From: Streptomyces griseus subsp. griseus
GTDB taxonomy: Bacteria; Actinomycetota; Actinomycetes; Streptomycetales; Streptomycetaceae
DNA: 64,000 nucleotides
Direction of reading: 5' to 3'
Assembly: GCF_000720255.1 (NCBI RefSeq)
Contig: NZ_JOJE01000048.1
Location: 62,001-126,000, forward strand
The notes under the pieces are model-generated. The model made no database searches. It saw only the letters and a list, made by a program, of their open reading frames with translations, and was not told the DNA's origin. Below are positions 42,954-50,099 of the stretch, one piece after another; the stretch's first letter is position 1, and every line of letters starts with the position of its first letter. The position numbers and the translations under genes are program-made.

Positions 42954-44009
42954 ATGCCGCGCACTGTCGGCGCCGCTGACCTGCTGGAGTTCGCCGCCGC
43001 CACCGCCGAAGCCCATGGCGTGCCGCCCGCGGACGCTCGTCTGCTCGGGGACACGCTGGTGACCGCGGAACTGTGGGGCCATCCCTCCCACGGGGTGCTG
43101 CGCCTGCCCTGGTACCTCGCCCGTCTCGCGACCGGTGCGACAGCCGCGGTCGCCGCGCCGGAGGTAGTGAGCGACAACGGCGCGGTCCTGGTGGTGGACG
43201 GTCGCGACGGTCTCGGGCAGGTCCTCACCGACCAGGCGGTGACATGGGGCGTGGAGCGCGCCCGTCGGCACGGGATCAGCGCGGTCGCGGTGCGCAACTC
43301 AGGCCACTTCGGAACCGCCGCGTACTTCACCCGCAGGGCCGCCGAGCAGGGCTGTGTGGCCCTGCTGATCACCAATGCCAGCCCGGCGATGGCTCCTTGG
43401 GGCGGCCGGGAGAAACGAGTCGGCACCAACCCGTGGTCGATCGCCGCCCCCGGCGGCCGCTACGGCACGGTCGTGATGGACATCGCGAACACGGCTGTGG
43501 CGCGCGGAAAGATCTATCACGCAAAGGAGCGTGGCGAGCCGCTTCCCGAGGGCTGGGCCGCCGACGCGGACGGTGCGCCGACCACCGATCCGCGCCGCGC
43601 GATCGAGGGCCTGATCCTTCCGATGGCCGGGCACAAGGGCTACGCCATCTCGTTCATGTTCGACGTGCTGGCGGGCGTGCTGACCGGCAGTTCCTTCGGC
43701 TCGGCCGTCGTCGGCCCGTACCGGCCCGCCGGCCGCAGCGGCGCCGGGCATCTGCTGATCTGCATCGACATCCGGTCGATGGCCGACCCGGCCGACTTCG
43801 AGAAGCGGATGGAGGCACTGATCGAGGAGACGAAGTCCACGCCGACCGCACCGGGCACGGCCGAGGTCTTCGTCCCCGGTGAGCCTGAGATCCGCACCGC
43901 CGAGCGCCTGCGCAGCGAGGGCATCCCGCTCGCCGACGACACCTGGGCCTCCCTCGCCGACGTGGCCGCCACCACCGCCGTACCCCTCCCCCTCCCCCGT
44001 ACTCCATAG
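42954..44009 (+). CDS. malate/L-lactate (Ldh2) family NAD(P)-dependent oxidoreductase
   Basis: Oxidises a 2-hydroxy acid to a 2-oxo acid with NAD(P). The 351-residue protein has the family marks GHPSHGVLRLPWYL (the catalytic His), AVRNSGHFGTAAYFTRRA (nucleotide binding), VGTNPWSIAAPG and LPMAGHKGYAISFMFDVLAGVLTG. The family includes malate, lactate, ureidoglycolate and 2,3-diketo-L-gulonate/sugar-acid dehydrogenases; the exact substrate cannot be read from the sequence. It is the first gene of a tightly spaced operon with ABM, cupin and (broken) aldehyde dehydrogenase genes, controlled by the GntR just upstream. Confidence 0.85.
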   Translation: MPRTVGAADLLEFAAATAEAHGVPPADARLLGDTLVTAELWGHPSHGVLRLPWYLARLATGATAAVAAPEVVSDNGAVLVVDGRDGLGQVLTDQAVTWGVERARRHGISAVAVRNSGHFGTAAYFTRRAAEQGCVALLITNASPAMAPWGGREKRVGTNPWSIAAPGGRYGTVVMDIANTAVARGKIYHAKERGEPLPEGWAADADGAPTTDPRRAIEGLILPMAGHKGYAISFMFDVLAGVLTGSSFGSAVVGPYRPAGRSGAGHLLICIDIRSMADPADFEKRMEALIEETKSTPTAPGTAEVFVPGEPEIRTAERLRSEGIPLADDTWASLADVAATTAVPLPLPRTP

Positions 44010-44020
44010 GAGTTCCCCTC

Positions 44021-44323
44021 ATGATCGCTCTGACCGTGTCCCTCCAGGTCGTCCCCGGCTTCCGCGACGACTTCCTCGAGGCCATCGAGGAGAACGCCGA
44101 GCGTTCCTTCACCCACGAGCCCGGCTGCCGCTATTTCGACGTCGTGTGCGACCTCGACGACGACCACCACTTCGTCTTCCACGAGATCTACGACGACGAG
44201 GCTGCCGTCGAGGCCCACCGGTCCGCGCCCCACTTCGCGGCCTGGCGCGAGGCGGCAGCGAAGTACGTCGTCCCCGGCAGCCAGGTCAACACACTCTCCC
44301 GCCGTCTCTTCCACCACTCCTGA
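44021..44323 (+). CDS. ABM-domain (putative quinol monooxygenase) protein
   Basis: A 100-residue single ABM domain: LTVSLQVVPGFRDDFLEAIEENAERSF, THEPGCRYFDVVCDLDDDHHFVFHEIYDDEAAVEAHRSAPHF. The HEIY-D-AA---H motif is the standard C-terminal half of this fold. It follows the Ldh2 gene by 11 bp and has AGGAG before its ATG. The role in sugar-acid or aromatic catabolism is unclear; YgiN-like quinol oxygenases are one possibility. Confidence 0.85.
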   Translation: MIALTVSLQVVPGFRDDFLEAIEENAERSFTHEPGCRYFDVVCDLDDDHHFVFHEIYDDEAAVEAHRSAPHFAAWREAAAKYVVPGSQVNTLSRRLFHHS

Positions 44324-44337
44324 TCGGAACCGTCGCC

Positions 44338-44775
44338 ATGTGCACCGAGCACCCCGCCGAGCCGAACCTCCTGATCCACCCCGACGAGGTCGAACGCTTC
44401 GACCGCGGTGGCGGAGTGGCCACCATCCCCTACGTCGGCAAGTGGAACTCCGACAAGGCCGTCATCACCACCGGCCAGACCGTCTTCCAGTCCGGCACCG
44501 GCCTGCCCCTGCACAGCCACAACGTAGAGGAGTCGGTCCTGATCCTCGAAGGTGAGGCCACCGCGGAGATCGACGGTGAGTTCTTCGACCTGGAGGCCGG
44601 GCAGGCCACCTGGGTCCCGGCCGGAATCCCGCACCGGTTCTTCAACCGGGGTGAGGGAGTCATGCGGATCTACTGGGTCTACGGCGGCCGGGACGTCACC
44701 CGCACCATCACCGCCACCGGCGAGACCTTCGAGCACCTCTCCGCGAACGACAAGGGAGGGGCCCCCACCTCATGA
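44338..44775 (+). CDS. small cupin protein
   Basis: A 145-residue single-cupin protein. The first cupin motif is GLPLHSHNVEESVLILEGEATAEIDG (metal ligands His, His, Glu) and the second is ATWVPAGIPHRFFNRG (third His). It could bind a metal and act on a small ligand, or act as an isomerase. It starts 14 bp after the ABM gene and its stop overlaps the ATG of the aldehyde dehydrogenase gene by four bases, so it is part of the operon. Confidence 0.8.
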   Translation: MCTEHPAEPNLLIHPDEVERFDRGGGVATIPYVGKWNSDKAVITTGQTVFQSGTGLPLHSHNVEESVLILEGEATAEIDGEFFDLEAGQATWVPAGIPHRFFNRGEGVMRIYWVYGGRDVTRTITATGETFEHLSANDKGGAPTS

Positions 44776-46156
44776 CGGGCACCATCCAGACCATCAACCC
44801 CACCACCGGCCGGCCCCTGGAAGCGTACGAAGCGTGGGGTGCCGCACAGATCGAGACCGCCATCGCACACGCGCACGCGGCATCGCGGGCCTGGGGCCTG
44901 GTCCCCGTCCCCGAACGGGCGGCGCGTGCGCGCACTTGGCCCGCATCCTGCGCGAGCACAAGGCGCGTCTCGCCTCCCTGGCCGTCCTGGAGATGGGCAA
45001 GCCGGTCGGCGAAGCGGAGGGCGAGGTCGAGAAGTCCGCCCTGACCGCCGAGTTCTACGCCGAGCAAGGGCCCGGGATCCTCGCCGACGAAAAGGTACCC
45101 GTAGACGGCGCCGAAGCCTGGGTGGCGCACGAGCCCGCCGGGCTGGTCCTGGCCGTCATGCCGTGGAACTTCCCCGTCTGGCAGGTCATGCGCTTCGCCA
45201 TCCCTTCACTGGTCGCGGGCAACGGCGTCCTGCTCAAGCATTCCTCCAACGTCACCGGCAGCGCGCTGGCCCTGCAGGATCTCTTCGCCGAGGCGGGCTT
45301 TCCCGCCCACCTGGTGACCAGCCCGGTCGTCGCGGACCCCGACGTCCCCGAGGTCACCGCGCGGCTCGTCGAGGACGACCGCATCGCCGCCGTCACCCTG
45401 ACGGGAAGCAACAGGGCCGGGGCCGCGGTCGGCGCGGCGGCCGGCCGCGCGGCGAAGAAGTCCGTTCTGGAACTGGGCGGTTCGGATGCCTTCGTGGTCC
45501 TGAACGACGCCGACGTCGACGCCGCCGCCACGGCCGCGGTACGGGCACGCTTCACCAACTCCGGCCAAAGCCGCGTGTGCGCCAAGCGGTTCATCGTCGG
45601 CAGGACGGTGGCGGATGCCTTCACCAAGGCGTTCGTACGGGGCGTCGAGGAACTGCGGATCGGCGATCCGCAGGACCGTGCCACCCAGGTCGGCCCACTC
45701 GCCCGTGACGACCTGAGGGCGGCGATCGCCCGCCAGGTCGAGTAGTCCGTGGCAGCGGGCGCCCGCCTGCTGACGGGCGGAAAATCCCTGCCCGGCGAGG
45801 GGTTCTTCTTCCAGCCCACCGTACTGGCCGACACCGGCCCCGGCATGGCGGCCTTCGACGAGGAGACCTTCGGCCCACTGACCGCCCTGGCCGTCGCACG
45901 CGATGACGACGACGCCGTACGGTTGGCCAACGCCACCCCCTTCGGCCTCGGGCTGAGCATCTGGACCGCCGACACCACCCGAGGCCTCGAGCTGGCTCGC
46001 CGTGTCACCAGCGGAGCGGCCTTCGTGAACGCCGTCGTCGCCTCCGACCCTCGCCTGCCCTTCGGAGGCACCAAACGCAGCGGCTACGGACGCGAACTGG
46101 CCACCGCCGGCATCCGCGAGTTCACCAATACCCGCACCTACTGGGTCGCCCGCTGA
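44772..46156 (+). pseudogene. aldehyde dehydrogenase, broken (frameshift, in-frame TAG, catalytic Cys changed)
   Basis: The gene would encode a protein of the NAD-dependent succinate-semialdehyde dehydrogenase type: MTGTIQTINPTTGRPLEAYE, EMGKPVGEAEGEV, MPWNFPVWQVMRFA, LTGSNRAGAAVG, the catalytic Glu in VLELGGSDAF, FDEETFGPLTALAVA, LPFGGTKRSGYGREL. It has three faults. The frame shifts near 44930. A TAG at 45743-45745 cuts the open frame at AARQVE. And the cysteine position, NxGQSC in the family, reads NSGQSRVCAKRF here, so Arg stands where the nucleophile should be and a Cys sits two residues later. Unless the TAG and shift are sequencing errors, no active enzyme is made. Confidence 0.85.
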
Positions 46157-46318
46157 CCTGACCCCGGGGGACGAAGAGCCTGTTGGATCGGGGCACCTGG
46201 TACGGCGCCAACTCTGAGTCCATCAGCTGCTGACAACGAGACGAGCGAGTCGGCACCTCACGCTGCTCTCCCACCGGTGAGTGCCTGTCGACTCGGCGCC
46301 CGGCTTCCCGCGCTGTTC

Positions 46319-46798
46319 TTACGGCTTGTGCGCGGTGGTGAGGAAGTCCAGGACGAGGGGGCCGGCGTGGGTGCGGCACTCCTCGAAGTAGGCGTGCCGG
46401 GCTTCGGGGATCAGATGGAGTCGGGCGTTGGGGATGCGGTCGGCGAGCAGGGGTGCGTTGGCGGTGGGGTTGAGCAGGTCGTCGCTTCCGTGGACGACCA
46501 GGGTGGGTGCGCCGATGTCCGGCAGGAGGTCCCAGGCGTTGTGCTGATTGCTGGCCGCGAGGTGATGGCGGCGGGCGTGGGCAGGCATGCGAGGGTCGCC
46601 GAGGGTGTGGTGCGGGCCGGGATGGGAGGCGAGCCATTTTGGGGTGTACATCAGCTCCAGCAGGGCCTGTCGCGCGGCTCCAGGTTGCGGTTGCGTCAGG
46701 GCTCGGCGGACGTCGTTGCCGCGTTCGACGCTGTGCGGGCCGCCGGGTGACGTACAGCCGAGAACCAGGGCGCCTACCCGGTGGGGGTGGCGGGCCAC
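46319..46798 (-). pseudogene. alpha/beta hydrolase, C-terminal fragment
   Basis: The frame reads RHPHRVGALVLGCTSPGGPHS, then APTLVVHGSDDLLNPTANAPLLADRIPNARLHLIPEARHAYFEE. This is the second half of an alpha/beta hydrolase: the catalytic Asp (HGSDDLLNP) and His (EARHAYF) are present, but the oxyanion loop and the nucleophile elbow GxSxG are missing. Upstream the frame is interrupted and joined to a fragment of an XRE regulator. Confidence 0.75.
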
Positions 46799-46799
46799 C

Positions 46800-46877
46800 G
46801 CCGGGACCCCCGGAGACGGGCAGGCCCACGGTACGCGGGCTGAGTTGTGCGCGACGCTCCTTGAGAAAATCTCCCAT
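46800..46877 (-). pseudogene. XRE/MmyB-type regulator, N-terminal fragment
   Basis: Reads MGDFLKERRAQLSPRTVGLPV, then SGGPG. This matches the first residues of Streptomyces MmyB-type helix-turn-helix regulators (LGDFLR.RRA.L.PE.VGLP...). The helix-turn-helix that should follow is gone; hydrolase sequence begins instead in a shifted frame. Confidence 0.5.
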
Positions 46878-47242
46878 TTCCGACGAATACGCTTCGCTGT
46901 ACATAGCCGTTAGTGCCGCAGCCCTCGACCGGAAGAAGAGGGGGAGAGTTTTCTCCCAGGGGTACGGGCGATCGCCGTACGCGCAGTTACGGGCGGCAAT
47001 CCGCCAGTCCGCGTCAAGGGGGTAAGGATTATTCCCTGGATAAGCCTTTCCCAGGATGAAATTCTCCCCTTTGCGGGCTCACGCGAGGCTGGCAGGGTCG
47101 CTGACACGGCCGGCCTTCGAATGCTTCGTGGCTGTCACGGGTGTTCCGCGTTTCCACGCGGCTGACAGTGCATCTGAACCCGGGACCCGGCCGAAGACCG
47201 GTCGCCCCGAAGTCCCTGAACACACGCTAGGAGCACCACCGC
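46878..47242. promoter_or_regulatory. upstream region of the carboxymuconolactone decarboxylase-like gene
   Basis: About 365 bp without a gene. Two dyads stand out: GGGAGA-N4-TCTCCC (46942-46957) and the near-palindrome GTACGG-GCGATCG-CCGTAC (46962-46980). They may be operator sites for an unidentified regulator. Confidence 0.35.
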
Positions 47243-47575
47243 ATGACCGAACGGAAGAAGTTCGCGCCGCCGGCGATCCAGGAATTCGCCCCCAAACTCG
47301 CGGAAGTGACCGACACCGTCCTGTTCGGCGACATCTGGGAGCGACCGGGGCTGTCCCCGCGCGACCGCAGCCTGGTCACGGTCACCGCTCTCGCCTCCCT
47401 GTACCGCGCCGACCAGCTCGGCTTTCACCTCGGCAAGGCGCTGGAGAACGGCGTGACCAAGGACGAGCTGGTCGAGGCCATCACTCACCTGGCCTTCTAC
47501 GCCGGCTGGCCCAACGCCATGACCGCCATGAACCAGCTCAAGGCGATCGTGGACAACGCCGACCAGTCCGGCTGA
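47243..47575 (+). CDS. carboxymuconolactone decarboxylase-like (AhpD fold) protein
   Basis: A 110-residue helical protein of the CMD family: DIWERPGLSPRDRSLVTVTALASLYRADQLGFHLGKALENGVTKDELVEAITHLAFYAGWPNAMTAM. The GFHLGKALENGVTKDEL and THLAFYAGWP blocks are the family core. It has no CxxC, so it is not an AhpD peroxidase. The TA(L)AS segment and the single Tyr and His fit a carboxymuconolactone decarboxylase-type role in aromatic or other small-molecule breakdown. The ATG is preceded by AGGAG. CMD proteins are also partners of ECF41 sigma factors, but the sigma remnant here is 34 kb away. Confidence 0.85.
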   Translation: MTERKKFAPPAIQEFAPKLAEVTDTVLFGDIWERPGLSPRDRSLVTVTALASLYRADQLGFHLGKALENGVTKDELVEAITHLAFYAGWPNAMTAMNQLKAIVDNADQSG

Positions 47576-47586
47576 CTCCTCCCTGA

Positions 47587-47609
47587 AGCCTGCACCACCA
47601 CCGCAGGCT
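47587..47609 (+). terminator. weak hairpin after the CMD gene
   Basis: AGCCTGC at 47587-47593 and GCAGGCT at 47603-47609, 7-bp stem with a 9-nt loop, 12 bp after the stop. Confidence 0.4.
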
Positions 47610-47710
47610 CAGTCCCCCCGCCGCCTCTCCCAGCTGACCCCTGGTTGCCCGGCACCCTCCAGCACAGCGGCGCCCGTTCCCTCGGTCTTCCCGGCTTCAG
47701 GAGTCCACGC

Positions 47711-47884
47711 ATGCCCGCCCCGCTCGCCGCGTCACCGCCGATCGCCGATGGCGCCCAGCAGCGTCGCCCCTCCCCCGTCCACGCGCTGTCGGCATCCCTA
47801 CTCGGCTTCTTCGTCATCACCCTCGACGCCTCGGTCGTCAACTTCGCCCTGCCCGACATCCATGACGACCTCGGTGGTGGCCCC
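47711..47884 (+). pseudogene. MFS (drug:H+ antiporter-2 type) transporter, N-terminal fragment
   Basis: Starting at ATG 47711 it reads HALSASLLGFFVITLDASVV, then NFALPDIHDDLGGG, the first membrane helix of DHA2-family exporters (motif D of the family: LDxTIVNVALP). After GGG the frame continues into unrelated sequence and a DUF2255 gene. Only the first of 12-14 helices is left. Confidence 0.7.
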
Positions 47885-47944
47885 GACGACCATGACGAGC
47901 CCTTCCACTTGCCCCACCGCCACTACAAGATCGGAGAAACACCG

Positions 47945-48316
47945 ATGCCGACATGGACCAGCGACGAACTCGACCGCATCGCCGGGGCCGACGAGCTGGA
48001 GATCGCGCCGCTCCGCCGTGACGGCACCCTGCGGGGGCCCGGCCCGATCTGGGTCGTCCGTGACGGGAACGACCTGTACGTCCGCTCCTTCCGGGGCACG
48101 GACGGCGGCTGGTGGCGCACGGCCCGCGCGGGCCGACGGGGGCACATCAGCTCCGGCGGAGTCGACTAGGACGTCACGTTCGTCGAGGTACCGGACCCCG
48201 AGATCAACGACCGCATCGACACCGCCTACCGCACCAAATACGGCCGCTTCGGCGGTACGTACGTCAATCCCATGGTGGCGGCTCGCCCGACAACGCTGCA
48301 GCTTCTGCCCAGATGA
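47945..48316 (+). pseudogene. DUF2255 family protein with in-frame TAG
   Basis: The DUF2255 pattern is complete over 123 codons: WTSDELDRIAGADELEIAPLRRDGTLRGPGPIWVVRDG, YVRSFRGTDGGWWRTA, and beyond the stop DVTFVEVPDPEINDRIDTAYRTKYG with YVNPMVAARPTTLQLLPR. A TAG at 48167-48169 breaks it where homologues have a charged residue (GVxKDVTFV). A one-base change (AAG to TAG) would explain it. Either the gene is dead, or a sequencing error or readthrough is involved. Confidence 0.75.
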
Positions 48317-48383
48317 GCAGGACATTCCCGGTGGAGACAGCTGAATTCCCGTCGGCAGTCCGCCCGCCACGGGAGCAAGCATC

Positions 48384-48745
48384 GTGATCGGACTCGAACT
48401 CGTCGTGCTCCTCGGCGTGGCGGTGCTGGCCGGCCAGGCCGTCGCACAACGCCTCGGCGTCGCGCCGCCCGTCGTGCTGCTTGCCGTGGGAGTTCTTGCC
48501 GGGCTGGTCCCAGCCGTGCGCCAGGCCCAGCTTCCGACGTGGTGCTGCTGCTCTTCCTGCCCGTGTTGCTGTACTGGGAGAGCCTCACCACGTCCACGCG
48601 CGAGATCCTCAGCAACCTGCGCGGCATCGTCCTGCTCAGTACGGTCCTGGTGATCCTCACCGCGGGGGCCGTGGCGGTCGCCGGGCACGCGCTGGGACTG
48701 CCGTGGGGACCGGCGTGGGCGCTGGGCGCGGCCGTGGCAAACCAC
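48384..48745 (+). pseudogene. Na+/H+ antiporter (CPA1), N-terminal fragment with frameshift
   Basis: GTG start: IGLELVVLLGVAVLAGQAVAQRLGVAPPVVLLAVGVLAGLVP, then after a frameshift near 48535 VLLLFLPVLLYWESLTTSTREILSNLRGIVLLST and HALGLPWGPAWALGAAVA. These are the first helices of CPA1 antiporters. The protein stops at the Asp-containing helix (GAAVAPTDA in the family is GAAVANHY here) and joins the ribosome site of the next gene. No transport function remains. Confidence 0.8.
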
Positions 48746-48762
48746 TACCAAGGAGACAGCGC

Positions 48763-49818
48763 ATGAGGATCGTCATCACGGGTGGCTTCGGCTTCCTGGG
48801 ACGCGAGATCACCGGCACGCTGGTCAGGAGGCGGACCTATCGCGGTGCACCGATCGATCGCCTGGTGCTCGCCGACCGGTTCGTGCCGGCCGGAGCGCTG
48901 AAGGCGGCCGACCCCCTCGTGGAGATCGTGCGGGGTGACCTCATCGAGTGCCTCGACGAGGTGTTCGCAGAGCCGGTGGACGTGGTGATCCACCTCGCCG
49001 CCGCCGTGTCGGCCGAGTGCGAGGCCGACTTCGACCTCGGCATGAGCGCCAACCTGGACACCACCCGCGCGCTCCTCGAAGCCGCCCGGGCACAGACGGC
49101 TGCCGGCGGGCCGACACCATGCCTGGTGTTCTCCAGCAGCGTGGCGGTCTACGGTTCCGACCCGGCGCTTGCCCTCCCGTCGGTGGTCAGCGAGTCGACC
49201 CTGGCCACGCCCCGGTCGAGCTACGGGATCCAGAAACTCATCTGTGAGCAGCTGGTCGCGGACTACACCCGCCGGGGTTTCGTCGACGGACGCGTCGCCC
49301 GCCTGATGACGGTGGCGGTGCGGCCCGGCAAGCCGAACGCGGCCGCATCCGGCTTCCTGTCCGGCATCATCCGTGAGCCGCTCGCGGGCCTCCCCGCGAT
49401 CTGCCCCGTGCATCCCAACCTGCGGGTTGCCCTGTCTTCGCCACGGCGCACGGTCGCGGCGATCCTCCGCATCGCGGAGGTCGAGCGCGGCACCGGGAGG
49501 GGGCGGCTCGGCGGTGCGCTTCCGGTCAACCTTCCGGCACTCACCGTCTCGGTCGCCGAGATGCTGGCCACGCTGCGGCAGGTGGCCGGCGACGCCGTGA
49601 GCGATCTGGTGACGATCGCCCCCGATCGTGACATCGAGGCCCTTGTGGGTTCCTGGCCGTCCGTCTTCGACCACACGCGCGCCGCCACGCTCGGGCTGGA
49701 GCCCGACCCGAGCTTCGCGTCGGTGGTGCGGGACTACATGGCCGACCACCCCGACGCGATCCTGGTCGACCCACCGCACGCAGCAGGCGGGACGGCCGGG
49801 CCCGGAGCAATGGGCTGA
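48763..49818 (+). CDS. NAD-dependent epimerase/dehydratase, DenD (D-erythronate dehydrogenase) type
   Basis: A 351-residue extended short-chain dehydrogenase. The NAD-binding motif is GGFGFLG, the active site YxxxK is SYGIQKL with the SSS-Y triad in VFSSSVAVYG, and MTVAVRPGKPNAAASGFLSGIIREPLAGLPAI is a distinctive block of the DenD family. DenD oxidises D-erythronate at C2 in erythronate/threonate breakdown. It has a good AAGGAGA ribosome site, part of which lies in the antiporter remnant. A GntR-type remnant follows, in keeping with a once complete sugar-acid module. Substrate is inferred from the family. Confidence 0.78.
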   Translation: MRIVITGGFGFLGREITGTLVRRRTYRGAPIDRLVLADRFVPAGALKAADPLVEIVRGDLIECLDEVFAEPVDVVIHLAAAVSAECEADFDLGMSANLDTTRALLEAARAQTAAGGPTPCLVFSSSVAVYGSDPALALPSVVSESTLATPRSSYGIQKLICEQLVADYTRRGFVDGRVARLMTVAVRPGKPNAAASGFLSGIIREPLAGLPAICPVHPNLRVALSSPRRTVAAILRIAEVERGTGRGRLGGALPVNLPALTVSVAEMLATLRQVAGDAVSDLVTIAPDRDIEALVGSWPSVFDHTRAATLGLEPDPSFASVVRDYMADHPDAILVDPPHAAGGTAGPGAMG

Positions 49819-49845
49819 ATATCAGGTTCCCGCTGAATATCAGGT
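49814..49845. repeat. 14-bp direct repeat GCTGAATATCAGGT
   Basis: Two identical copies at 49814-49827 and 49832-49845, period 18. The 5' one overlaps the end of the DenD gene. Could be an operator pair for the lost GntR protein or a duplication scar. Confidence 0.5.
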
Positions 49846-49849
49846 CCAT

Positions 49850-50067
49850 GGTGAGCGGTTGCGTCCGGCTCGCGGACGAGGTCGCCGCGACGCTCGGAGG
49901 AGATCGAGTCGGCGGCCGGCCGAGGGCGACCGCCTGCCGACCGAGGTGGAGCTGGTCAAGCAGCTGGGCGTCAGGCGCACGGTCGTGCGCGAGGCCGTCT
50001 GAAGACTCCGCAACACGGGCTTGATCGAACCGGGCCAGGCAATCGGTGTGTTCGTCCCACCGCGGCG
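49850..50067 (+). pseudogene. GntR-family regulator, N-terminal remnant with frameshifts and stop
   Basis: LADEVAATL in one frame, then AEGDRLPTEVELVKQLGVRRTVVREAV in another, a TGA (50000-50002), then RLRNTGLIEPGQAIGVFV. This is the winged-helix start of a FadR-type regulator (GDRLPTE..L...LGVSRT.VREA...L...GLIE). The effector domain is missing. Confidence 0.8.
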
Positions 50068-50099
50068 CACACATCGGCGAGGGTGTGGATGGCCTGCGA

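Noticed and set aside
45743-45745. Amber readthrough as a real coding strategy for the aldehyde dehydrogenase
   Set aside because: A frameshift and a lost catalytic Cys in the same gene make simple decay much more likely; no suppressor tRNA is seen here.
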